Shown here: positions 43,269-55,400 of the stretch, piece by piece | How positions within the stretch are numbered: position 1 is the first letter of the stretch | How the letters are laid out: every line of letters begins with the position of its first letter | Assembly: GCF_028389875.1 (NCBI RefSeq) | Contig: NC_084669.1 | Coordinates: forward strand, 36,742,731 to 36,806,730 | Source of the DNA: Rhea pennata | Lineage: Eukaryota > Chordata > Aves > Rheiformes > Rheidae | Length of the DNA: 64,000 bases | Reading direction: 5' to 3' | Notes under the pieces: model-generated | What the model was told of the DNA's origin: nothing | Database searches by the model: none | Seen by the model: the letters and a program-made list of their open reading frames with translations, nothing else | Translations under genes and position numbers: made by a program

Positions 43269-43409
43269 TCAGCGGTGGCCGGGAGAGCCGTTCATGTGCT
43301 TTTCGCTGCAAGGAACTTCTGTGCTGTAGAGGCCGTCCAGGTACGCCTGAGAAATCTCTGCTACCAAGCTCCGGTCCGGGATGGACTGGGCCATTCCGTA
43401 GATGGCTCC
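43269..43409 (-). CDS. SGPL1: SGPL1 last coding exon with stop
   Basis: The exon encodes [19 protein letters not shown] to the C-terminal HMNGSPGHR, with TGA at 43269-43271. Human SGPL1 ends with a similar MNGSPKPH, so the stop is at the expected place. The acceptor is CTCTCCGTAG. Confidence 0.96.
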   Translation of the reverse strand, partial: GAIYGMAQSIPDRSLVAEISQAYLDGLYSTEVPCSEKHMNGSPGHR

Positions 43410-46400
43410 CTACGGAGAGAGGAAGGGCACGTCACTACCATCAGGGAAATGCTCTTTGCCATGCGTAACCCACTCACCCCAAACCCACCCTCGCTGTAAC
43501 CCTAGCTCCTTACCATGCCTGTGGTCTTGGCATTGACATCTTTCATGATCTCGTCAACGCTGTCTTTGACATCTTTCAAGAACTGTTCGGCGACACCCGG
43601 CTTCGTGTGCAACTGCGTAATGCAAAGGTGAATGCTGGGCAGGCAGGGCAGAAGGGAGAGATTAGCCACGCCAAGTATGCAAAGCTCCACACTTGCAGAG
43701 CAAACAGCACCAAGTCCTTTCCTGGCCAGTGACAGCTGTGTACCTCCCTGAAATACCATTTCAGAGCTGTGTACCTCCTTGAAATACCATTTCAGAGGTA
43801 TAAAGGGAGATGACTATCCACTACCTTCCAATTCAAGGCAATTTATCCATAATACTTGCTATAACCAAGGTCCTCTTTTTTTGCAAAATTACCTTCCTTC
43901 CCAACATCACTCTACAAAACTAAAAGCCTGCAACTATCTCAGCTCGTTCCCATTGCATCTAGTTTGGAAGATGCAGCTGCACGAGAGCGTGCTTCGCTCC
44001 TGGGGATGATTGCCACCATTTCCCTCCCCTCCCTCTCCAGCCGAGATCAGCTGTCAGCCTGTGCCTGTCGGCTATCCGCAGTGTGGAAGTTCACACCTAC
44101 GAGAAGGGACAGGGCTCCTCGCACCTCTGAGCTATTGCTTCAGGCTCTCTAGGCTCCTCTTCACGCTAACTGCAAGTCTAAAACTTTTTCAGTGCACCTA
44201 CAGCTTAAAAGGTTTGCCCTTTTCATGCACAGAAACACAACTTCTACCCACTCAAGGAAAATCCTTAACAAACACTCATTTTACATCAGGCTGGAAAGAT
44301 CACTGAAAATGATCAAGCCTTCACTGATCTCTCATTCACCTCCATGTTCAGTGTGCATGCAGGAGGAAGAAATAAAAATCTGCAAAACCTCAGTTAGCTA
44401 ACACAAGATAAAGTCCTGGCTATTTGTATTTTTCCACTTGTATAATACAAAGGCAAAGAGAAAGAAAGTCTCAGATATGCCCTCTGCCAGGCTCATTAAA
44501 ATTACTATTGCCTCATCTTCACTGCAGTAACCATTATATATCAGTAATTACAAAGGTAATTGCTTCTCCAGAGGAAAAGCTTGCGTACAATTTATCAGAT
44601 ATGGACAACACCACTCAGCAAATCGAGCATGCTACATGGTCCCAAGAACCATCTCCTGTACACAGGCTAAGCACATGTTGGTCTACAACAACAGCTCCCG
44701 CTGTGACCACAAACTTACCTTGATGGGAACTGCAGGACATTCAAGTTCCACCCTTTCGCAGCTAACAAATTAGATAATCGATAAATGTCAAAAGTGTCCG
44801 AACCGATGGAGAGGACTGACACTTCGGGTTTCCCAAATATGAAGATGCTGTCAATTTTTCTCAACCTTGAAACAATATTAAAGAGAAAAGAAGCATCAAC
44901 TCAGAGGGTTACAACCAAAACTGCTCGGCCCATTCTGTGCATCTATCTGGAAAAGGTACATACGGAGGAGAGGGGATGGAGTACAGCACATTGCTACCAA
45001 AAATCATGCAACCAGCCCAGGCCGTTGACTGCAAACCCTAAGTCAAGCATGCTCAGGAAGAAATGGAAAAGAGAGAGGACACAGAGGCAAGGAAACGCAG
45101 AGCGGCCAAGAGCACTGGTCCATCAGCTCACATGGCAACGCAGGCATCCTAACAAGAGCAATTATAACCCTTCTTTCAGCAGCTGGAATAAGTCCTTCCC
45201 AATCCTCCTTCAGCCAAGACTAAGGTAGGAGGAACCTGTAGAAAGCACCTTCTCCCACCACTTCCCTTTGGATTTCCACCCAGCAGGTAACATGCTCCAG
45301 GAAAAAAAGGGTGCAAGAGAAACAAAAGCAGCTTGGGAGAGGGAGTCCAGAACGGAGTTAAAGGGTACGGTCAAAAAGCGAAGTCGTGGACGTACTCTGA
45401 CTCGAGGAAGCGAGCAGTTTTAATGATCCTCTTCGTCGCCTCAACGTAGCCGGATTCCCCCATGTGCATCAGGGTCGCCCAGCACGCAGCGATGATCCCA
45501 CCAGCCCGGGAGCCCGCCATGGTGGGGGAGGCGTATATGCCCCCTTGCCAGTCGGGCGCTACGAAGAACTGGTAGCTCCTGTACTTCTTGTCACTGTAGA
45601 GCACCACAGAGGAACCCTTGGGAGCGTAGCCGTACTGCAAGAGGCACAGCCAAAGCGTTACCAAGTGACAGGAGGGCGCAGGAGGACGTTCAAGCACTTA
45701 CTGTGACAGTCACGGAGATCCCCCATGCCCATACCTCGATGCATTGCACAAAGCATCCACATAGGGCAGACCTTATCCCTGCAGTCCTCCACACTGCAGA
45801 GCAGATACACCATCAGGACCTGGCGCAGGTCCCGACACAGTGAAGTGGGACAGCTTACACCCCGGAGCAGGTTGAGGACCTGCCTTTCCCAGCACACAGC
45901 TATGCAGCTGCTTCACATTTTAGCTACTGAATTTATGAACTCAAAAAGACAAACTCAGTTACTAAAAATTAACTTCTCAGAAGCAAAGGAAAACTCAGAC
46001 GGGAGCCTTAGCCCAAAATCTAAAAGACCTGAACAAAGCAGCACTTCCTTTTCATTTAAGTTTAATGCTTCATTTGCTGAAGCAAATGAAGTAGTCCTTG
46101 CTCCAAGAATCCCACTGTAAAGCCATCTCTCCTGCCTTCCAGCAGTGGAGTTGCTGAGCACTCCTGACTTCTTTCACACTCGAGTCCATATGATGAAGGA
46201 CCATCCTTCAGCCCAGACAAACCCCTGCTCCAGGTATCTGACACCTCCCTCACATCGCAAAACACAAACTCAGAGTAGGTGCAACCAGTGTCCACAGTTC
46301 GAGCCACCTTCCCATGACAGCCTCCCACCAGCCACGTGCAACTGTTCCGATTTAACGTCTGATGCAGTCCCTCACAGGCCAACAGTAGCAAATTCAGAAA

Positions 46401-49400
46401 AAGCCATGTAAAGCATACTAGGAATGCCTGAAGGCAGGGATGGCGCTAGGAATTGCTCTCCCAAAATGAAAGCACTGAAAGACCTTTCTCTCCCTTTCTT
46501 ACCTTGTGCGTATCAGCAGAAATGCTGGTCACACCTTTCACGCGGAAGTCAAAGGGACGCTTTAGAGGGAACCCTGCCTTCTCCATGAAAGCAATGAGAA
46601 AACCACCCAGGCAGGCATCCACATGGAAGGGGATTTTGTATTCCACCGCAAGCTGCGTGCAAACAAAAGGCTCTCGTGAGTAATACGCAACCAGGAAGGA
46701 AAACAATGTGGCTGCGGCAGCCAGACTCCAGTCACCAGGAATACTCCGTATTTCACACTTGGATGTTTTCTGGACCCTTTTGAAGCATCACGCCATTCTC
46801 AAGCTGTTGAGCACTAGATGATCTGGAAGGGCTGGCTAGTTGTAGGATGACTCCTCATTCTGCTTTCCATATATTTAGAGATGAACAGCGAGAGCAAAAA
46901 AACAACATTGTATTTTGGTAGTTTATTGTATTTGCCACAGAGACATGACAACTTGGTCTGAAAGCAGGTATCCCAAATACACTACACAAGGGCATGGTCC
47001 AAATGAAAAAAAGATCTGAAGCCTTGACTGGTTACATACAAAATAAACAACAGGAGGATGGAAGAGAAAAATCAAGAGCCCTGTTTCAGAAACAAAATCC
47101 TGGTCCTTTGATTCCTCCTCCCTCCACACAGTCCTATGACTTTTCCACCAAACTTGCTACCTTCGAAGTCTTTTACTACACGGACTATTCCGCTGTTATT
47201 TCCTTTCAGGTGCGAGAGGATGAGCCCTTTTGCATGGTGTTGCAACGGAGCAGAGCTCTAACTCACGTGCACAATGCATGCAGTTTCCGCAGAAGTTTAT
47301 GGAGGTGATTTCAGAGACAAAATATGTGCTAAAGGCGCGCCCGTGCCACACTGCTTGCAGTGGCCTGAGTTTGAATTCAGCCTCACGCAGCCAGCTTTAC
47401 AACAACGTCCAGGGTTAACTTCAGATATTTAAAGCCCACCCTCCCACAGCGGTGGGATGTACGTTTTATCGCTATAGCTCCCAGAAGTCACAGGGCGGCA
47501 TCCTACCTTGGCCACCTCTTCAACGGGGTCCATAACTCCATGTGGGAACTGGGGAGCAGAACAGACCAATACTGCTGTGTTCTTCGAAATAGCCCTCCTC
47601 ATCGCCTGAAGATTTAAAGAGAGAGAGAGAAGATGCTCACACTCCATTTACTGAGTTCCACTCTGCCAAGAAAGACAGCAAACGAAAACACGCAGCTTCT
47701 GGTCTTATAAAGAAACCAACACAAAACAGCCCACAGAAACCAACACTGTGAGCTGTAAGGATCTGTAAGCTGATCAGCAGGTATCAACCCAGTCATTTAA
47801 CTCATCCGCTTGGAAATACTGGAACATGTCGTTCACCCTCATCTGAAACCTGTAGCTATTTTGGAAACACATAAATTATTTGATTCTAAAAGAATGACAT
47901 GGGGCAAAGGGATGGCTTGCATCCAAATATTTCAAATCAGACTTGATATGCAGTGATGGGTATTTATTCTGACGTTCTTTTCTTAGTTCCAGGAAGCATA
48001 GCTTATTTCCTCCTTCTATCCACCAACCTAGCACCCTGATAGGCAGATGCCTGCTACTTCCTGTACACGGCTCGTTTCCCCCAGAAAGAGTGCCGTGCTG
48101 CCTAAAAGCAATACCTGAACATCCACTTCCATGTTCTTGGTCAACGGGATGTGAATGATCTTGAGCCCAAAGTAGTGTGCTGCTTTGTCAAACGCTGCAT
48201 GAGCACTCCTTGGGACCAACCTAGGAAAGGAGCAAACTTCAGCCCAGGTAGCACCCAAGCCTTAAGGTGAACAGGAGGGGATAGAGGACGAATTCAACCC
48301 GCGGGTCTCACTGTGCTTCCTGCCTTGTTTTCTGTGCCATCCTATCTTTATCGGGGCCTTTAATAGCACGCAAAAACATCGGGGGGGGGGGGGGAAGAAA
48401 AAGACACAGGAATTCAGCAGATGAACACCACAGTGTTTCATCTCTCATGTTTTCCCCTCGGAAGCAATTAACCAGAGAAACAAATTTGAGGTACTGTTAA
48501 AAAAAAAATGCACATCACAGAGAGCAAATCCTACATTAGCAGTGAAATGATTAGCACAGATTCTCATTTCAGCCCCAATCAGCCTCGACTTTAGTCCCAG
48601 AATTTCCAGGCTAAGCAGCTTTGATCGGAATAAATTAAAACCCTTACGCACTTCAAAGTGCCTCGCAATCTGCGCCGAAGCTGCCCAAAGCTGAAATGAG
48701 CAGGCTTTTCCAGAGTAGCGTGCAGATATTGCCAAAATGTGTCTGCACAGCACAGCTGCAATAGCGACATTCACGCCTCGCATCCCAGGCTGCTTAAAGG
48801 TTCCTGCGCTTTTGCCCCTATTTCCTTGCATCCACACTTCTCTCCTGCGTTCAGTCCTTCAGACACAGGAGAGACGGTAAAGAGCCACGAAATGAAGGAA
48901 AACTGGGGTCAAGCAGCCACCTCTACTCAAAGGAGCAATTAAGCTGCTAGAGCCTCCAAAGCGGAGGTATTGCATACATTTCTGGATGTTTGATGCCTCT
49001 CTCGTACGCCAGGTCTCGGTACGCCTTGCAGGCCATCAGAATGCTCTCGGTGCCCCCAGACGTCATCTGTTGGGAAGAAAAAGAAACAAAAAGAAAAAAA
49101 TAAAATCGCCTACACAGATGTTACCAAGGGCAAAAAAAAAAAAAAAAAGAAAAAAAAATTATGAATGCTGCCACAGCATCTCTGCCCATGATGTTTCAGA
49201 AGCCAGAGATGCACAGGACAACTCAGGTTTGCAAGGGCAGCAGAAGCCATCGAACAGTACAAGGCGGTTTTCGAACGTTCAGGTTGAAAGCGCCCATTTA
49301 AGTGAGTGTTGGCTCCACTACTTAAAGGGAAAAAGCAACCCAAAACCCTGACGAGAAAGGACCAGCCTGCGCAGTCACTAGCTGGCACGGACGACTGCAC

Positions 49401-52400
49401 CTCACGAAAATACAAGCACACACTTAGCTCTCGATTACCTGGAGATGACTCAGCTGGCTTGCAGATTAGTTACACCATGTACACGGAAGCAACAAAGTTG
49501 GTTTGGTACCAAGACAACTCAGGTACGGCAGGGTTTATTAGGCCTGGAGCACCGCCAGGTTGAGGCATGGAGCCAGCTCGGGGCTGGCACTGCTCTGGAG
49601 CCAAGGAGCTTTCCCCAAACGTGGACACCGGTGGGGACAGGACACTCTGCCACCCCATCTCTGCAGAGGCCAGTTGAGCTCTGGCCAATTCCAGGCTGGA
49701 GCTAGTAGAATCACAGAACGGTTGAGGTTGGAAGGGACCTCTGGAGATCATCTGGTCCAACCCCCCTGCTCAAGCACGGTCACCTAGAGCACCTTGCCCA
49801 GAATCTCGTCCAGGTTGGCTTTGAATATTTCCAGAGAAGGAGACTTCGCAACCTCTCCAGGCTACCTGTGCCAGTGCTCTGGGGTTTCTCAGCAGTAGAT
49901 CCCGAAGGACCTCAGAAACTCTACACCGCGAGGGATGCCTGCGGCAGCAGCCCCGCAGCCTCCGTACGGCCCACCGCCCACGCCGCCCCGGCCCCTTGCA
50001 CCCCGAGCACAGCGGAGCAACACGTTCTGCATCCGGTGCCGGGGAAGAGGAACGCACGGGCGCGCGCACGCACCAGCTCCTGGAGCACGCGTACTGCTGC
50101 ACACCAGCACTCGAGAGCTTTTGAAAATAAAGCCACGAACTCCCCTGCAGGAAGACAGGCGTAAAAGGCAAGCCAACAGACGGGAGGATGGTCTCTCGCG
50201 GGCCAGCCTTCGCGAGCTCCGAGGGCCAGAGCAGAGGGCGCGTGCAAACCTTGCAGAGTAAGATTTTACCCTAACAGAACGAGGCGCTGTTGCTTCAAGC
50301 AGGGCTCACGCCACTGCCAGAATCCCATGTTTTTCAGGCAAAAGAAAGGGATCAGAGCTACGTACACTGCCGACAGAAAACTCATTTTTTGATTTCCTCG
50401 GGTGCTGAGCCAGCTGTCACTTCCCCTTTTTAACCCTCCCTTAAAACAGAAACACAAGAAGGATGTAATCACATGCGCACGTCTTACGCTATCCGCCAGT
50501 CTGGCTTTGGGGTTTTCACCAGCTGACGCTGCTGCAAAACCCCCTAAATGCAAAAAGCGTGACAGCGACAGACACAAGCACGGAGATGAGGAACAAAAGA
50601 AAACCCCTACCCAGCCGCGCTCGTCCCTAGCAGGAGCCAAGCCAGCAGCAGCTGCCGGCGCGGGCACCGCGCAAGCAACTCTCACCACAGACAAACAAGC
50701 CCCGCTTTTTTGTACTCTGGGAACCGACAGCTGTTGCAAGAAAAAAGAAAAAAAAAAAAATCTTAACAGAGCCTCACAGTGGAGAAAAAGAAAATAATCG
50801 CTGTACTTATTGGGAAGCAAAGAGACGGCAGGAGGAGCACAATGTCTCGAGTATTTTATAGGCTGTGTCATTCACTTCTCAACCCTTCTCACGGAAAAAC
50901 TTGTCAGCTATTATTTGGGGGGAAAAAAGCAAGCAACATCATGCGGATTTTTCCTTCCCACGGCAGGGTGGTAGAACAGGAACGGAATTATTTTGCCCCG
51001 ACAGCGTTGCTTACTGTATCGCAGCAATTGTAAAAATAAGGCTGGGCATGATTTTGAGATGTTGGACGGATGCTCCTGAGCGCGAGGGCAGGCGGCCAGC
51101 AGGCCCTGCTGCTGGTGGAGCCACCTCCACCTCCATCTCGTTTGCCCTCCGAAGAGCGGCCCCCGCCACAGCCTTGCTCCGGCGCCCACCGTCCTCCAAA
51201 ACGCGGCCGGCAAAGTCGCCAAAGCCGAGCCGCCCGCGAGGGCGAAGTCGAGGTTGTTCGCCCAGGCAGAGGGAGTCCGGAGGCTCCGCAGCCGCCCAGC
51301 CTGAATCACCATCACGGGACACGGGCTCCCCGCCGTGACTCAGCGCCGGCCCACCGCAGGCACAGACGGGTTTTGCTCTCCTTTACTTCAAAGCCCGCAA
51401 GCCTGGCGGAAGGGCTGGCAAGGGGCTTTGCTTTAAGCAGCTTCCCGGCCCGGCGCTATCTGCAAAAGCCAGAAGCGGCCTGTGGAAGAAGGCAAACAAG
51501 GCAAGCGCTCGTCTGCGCCCGGTTTATTTGTTTTTGCGGACGGGAGGGGAGAGAACAAAGCACAGGGGAAAAAGATTCCTCCTCCTGCCTCCTCAGGTCG
51601 ATACATCCGTTCCATTGCTCTTTCCCTGCAAATCCCAGCTCTCCACAACCTCAACGCTTACACAGCGATGAGAGGTACGGTCCCTATTACACAACCTCAT
51701 TGGCAAGGCCACCTTCACGTTGCTGTCAAACCATCACACATCTTGCACCTTTAGCAGTCTCTAATATTCTGCTTGCACTTTTTCCCCTCGTTGGAAACAT
51801 CTCTCTCCAGACCCTGGAGACCAAGTTGATCAAAAGTCTTCTCTGAGCTGAACTACCCTTTGAATAAGATCAGCAAACCACAATTTTTTTGGAGATAGTG
51901 TCAGTGTGAAAACATACCATGATCCACCAGATGGTCATAACATAGGGGCAGGCTGACCTAAAACCCCCGTGAAGCCAGGGGTCGTAAATGCCACCAGCTC
52001 TCTCGCCCAAAGTGACCCACTTATCGCTGCAGAGAAAACCTGACAGATCTGCAGGAGAGCAAGCGGAAGCTTAACCACCCCAGGACGCAGCACTCGCATT
52101 TCGCTTCTAGATTTCAAATGTGCGTCTAGCTATACGACAGTTTGGAAAGCCCAAAACGTGGGAGGAAGAGGAAAGCCAACTTCTACAGGGAGCTAGGTGT
52201 CCATCGTCTTCTGTTTTGGCCTCCTCCGCCTCGTCCTCAGCTGCAGAATAAGCGCAGAGAACTGAGAGAGACAAAAGGACACCAAACGTATGCACACACA
52301 CGGACAACCCTCCTCCGCACTCCGCTCCGGGCACTGCAAAGCAGAGCTTGTGACCCGCAGCACAAGTCCACATCAGGCAAAAATCAAACTCCCCCGCTCC

Positions 52401-55400
52401 CCTTCCACGTACCGAACTTAATCGGTCCCTCCAAATCATTGAAAGGACGCAGTCAGACTCCCACGGGAGCCAAAAGTCACCGATCCCTGTCTCTCTGCTC
52501 CTGCATAACACAAATAAAAGATAGAACAATAGTACTCAATGAGAAAGAGTAAGCATCTCTCTGCTCCAGGAAGCAATTGCTTTTAAATACGGCTTAAGAG
52601 CCTGGAATATCTCTTAGCGCAGCTGAAGGCGAAAGGCATGCCTGAGCATCCCACAAGGGAACTGTGGGTATTTTTATACTCAGGTTTAAACCAAGAATTG
52701 TAGCCCCCGTGCCTCAGAAAAAGGCAACTCTTGTAAATCACAAAAGCTACTCATCTAATTTAAAATTCAGAAATCCAAGAAGACATCATTTATTTTAACA
52801 TTTATCTAATGCATCAGCATCCTTCAGAGCAGGCAAACAGGACTGCTCTCCAGAGCTGCTCCTTTAAGAGATGCCCAACCCAACAAGGGGCAGGACCGTG
52901 CAGAGATGCCCAGTCTCCCGAAGCCCTGGGAATAGCACAGTGCCAGTCTGCAACGTGCCACGGAAATCAGAGCACAAAGGAAGCAAAAAAAAAAAAAAAA
53001 AAAAAAAATCCATCTAGCACAGCTGTGGATAAACTCTTCAGAAACACCAACAAGCACCATCTACCTTCAGGGACCATCACCGGACACCAACTCAACTGGA
53101 CAAGCAGCCCCTAGATCAGATCAGTATATCCAGTGGACAGGGACGCAACAACAGACACTTGCACCCACTACTTCTCAGAGACAGCCGTGATGAAACTCAG
53201 GAAAAAACACACATTTGTTTTAGTTTACAGTACTGCAGAAGTGGAATCAAGGGAACGAGAAGCTTTCTCGCTCAAAAAAAAGCATCGGCACTTCCTGAAC
53301 AGATCAATTTAAAGATCACTCGCAGCGTTATACCCTCCCTGGTGGAGCCACCTCTTATTTTACAGCCTCACCAGGTATCAGAGCACAACTGCGGCAGCAT
53401 GAGCAACTAGTTACAGCATGGCCTGCCAGAGATGGAAGGAAGGGACCAGTTTGAGAAAAATGTTCTTTATAAAAAGGCTGCGTAACTGCCAAAAGCTCCA
53501 GAAATCATTTAGAAATAGTAACTCTGTTTAGGGGAGGAAAAAAAAAAATCTTTGACTCCAACGACTTAAGGAGCAGGTAATCCTCACATCTCCTGCCAAG
53601 TCTCTCCATCAAGTGTCATGCTCTCATAGCCAGGAAGAGCTGCGTGAGAGGGAGGAAAGTGCAAAGTCCAGTGGAAAGACTAGTCTGGACAAGCTAATTA
53701 CAGGGCTACAATTAATCTGCTCTTTCCACCCAACCAACTTTCCAACCCTCCCTCTGACCCTGCAGATCTGAGTGGTCAGCCAGCTGGAACGTAACTCCAC
53801 GGCAGGTTGAACACTTCCCCTTTTGCTTGGCTTCTGCTCGAGTTTCAGCTTTGAGGCCACAAACCACAGGTGAAGATGAGTTCCAACAGTTTAGACCCAG
53901 CCTCTTCCCACTCCAGGGATAATCTAACCGGTGCTCTCGAGCACTGCAAGTAAACAAGGAGATGAGGTTAAATGCCTTTTAGATGCAAACAAGCACAGCA
54001 GGTTTGCTCTCCAAATTGGAGTGTGGTCACAGGGCGCGACTTCCTGTTATTGAAGGCAGTCACGTCCTGTACTCCCAGTCATACACCAGTCAAGTTTCAT
54101 CTTCAATCCAGTCAGAGTTTGGTCCCAAGTACCCCTCTCAAGCAGCTCTTCTGGCGCCTCCCAAGCTCCCAGCAGTCAGAGTAAGCCCATTCAGGGCCAG
54201 TTCACCTTGTCAGCTCTTGGGTCAACACTACCTTCCTGTACTGATCTTCAGCCTTTCCTGGCCTTCTCCCTCCCTAGCGTATGTACAGACAGCAGCCACC
54301 TCATGCCCAACCTCTAAAAAGTCTCTTCTGAATTCTTCTCACAAATCTAAGTACTTCTTTGCAAGTTATTAAGCAGTCAGTGTGTATCGCAATAGCACTT
54401 GAAGACCCTGCTAGGAGATAATGGCCTCACTGTCCCACGCACCACTAAAAAGGGAACAGAGAGGACTTGGCCTGAGGAACACATAATCCTCATCTGACAG
54501 GCAACGCAACAGAGGAGTGTAAAAAAAAAAAATTTTAATGACAAAGAAAGCAAAAATCTGAACTCTTGTGCTGGGAACTATCAAGGCTTTAAAAACTGTT
54601 TCAACCCTAGTACACTGGAAGGCCGCACAAACAGACTTGCTAAGGTGGTTTTCCAGTTGGACAGGTGACAATAATGCCATACCTGCTTGATCACCAACCC
54701 TTGGAGCTGCTCGTTGGTGACCATCCAGCCAGACGGCCAGCCTTGTCTCCAGTCCTAGCCTTCTGGAAGGCTTGCACATTTGCAGCTCAGAGATCAAAAC
54801 TACGGGGAGCTGCTCAAAAATGACGCTGCTCCGTTCCCCATCCTCCACTGACATCCAGCCAGGTTTCTGTAGCCCATTACACTGGGTCTCCTTTCCTACT
54901 GCCATCAGGGCAACACATTTTTAGGACTGTGAAAAACAGCTGAAGTAAATTGCCTTCTCTAAAGAACGATTTCCCTGATTTAAATTGTCTCTCTCTCTCA
55001 TTCTGCCTCTCATCAAGCTTCACCAAGAGGAGCAATTAGCAACTCCCTTCTGTGCAACTATGCTGGCACAGCGTATACCACAATCATGTTTCAGCATGAC
55101 CTTGACCTCGATCTCAGCTGGATAGCACAAGCTGCATATGCACTTAAGTCCAACTTAGAAAAACACAGAGGCCCACGGGACACTTGAATACAGGCTACTC
55201 ACAGCACCACAGGAGTTGGGGCCCCCGTTGAAGAGCGTACAGGCTATCCTCACTACTTCTGCTTCCATCTTCCTCAAACCTGGGAATATATCCGGATGGA
55301 GAGGGTTACTCCAGGCAAACTCCTCGTACACCTTCAGAAAACAGAGACAGAAAGTTAGCCCCGCGGGGAAGCCGTGGGTTTTCAGCAAAGGGGTGCACAT

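Larger units (their letters stand above)
43410..48977 (-). other. SGPL1: SGPL1 3'-half introns
   Basis: Seven introns of 104 to about 1,084 bases separate the exons between 48,978 and 43,269. Apart from the 31-bp duplication (43734-43795) and a run of 14 G at 48381-48394, I see no repeat, RNA gene or extra exon in them. All have GT-AG ends. Confidence 0.75.
49067..55202 (-). other. SGPL1: SGPL1 large intron (6.1 kb)
   Basis: This is the longest intron of the visible gene. It contains a CR1 fragment (about 49706-49895), a CpG-rich island (about 49930-51460), a 24-A tract at 52985-53008 and otherwise unremarkable sequence. A + strand frame of 258 codons across 51070-51846 lies in the GC-rich island and has no recognisable domain. 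Confidence 0.75.

Noticed and set aside
51070-51846. A 258-codon + strand open frame in the SGPL1 intron
   Set aside because: It has no recognisable domain, and its composition follows the CpG island. I mention it only as a possible transcript region.
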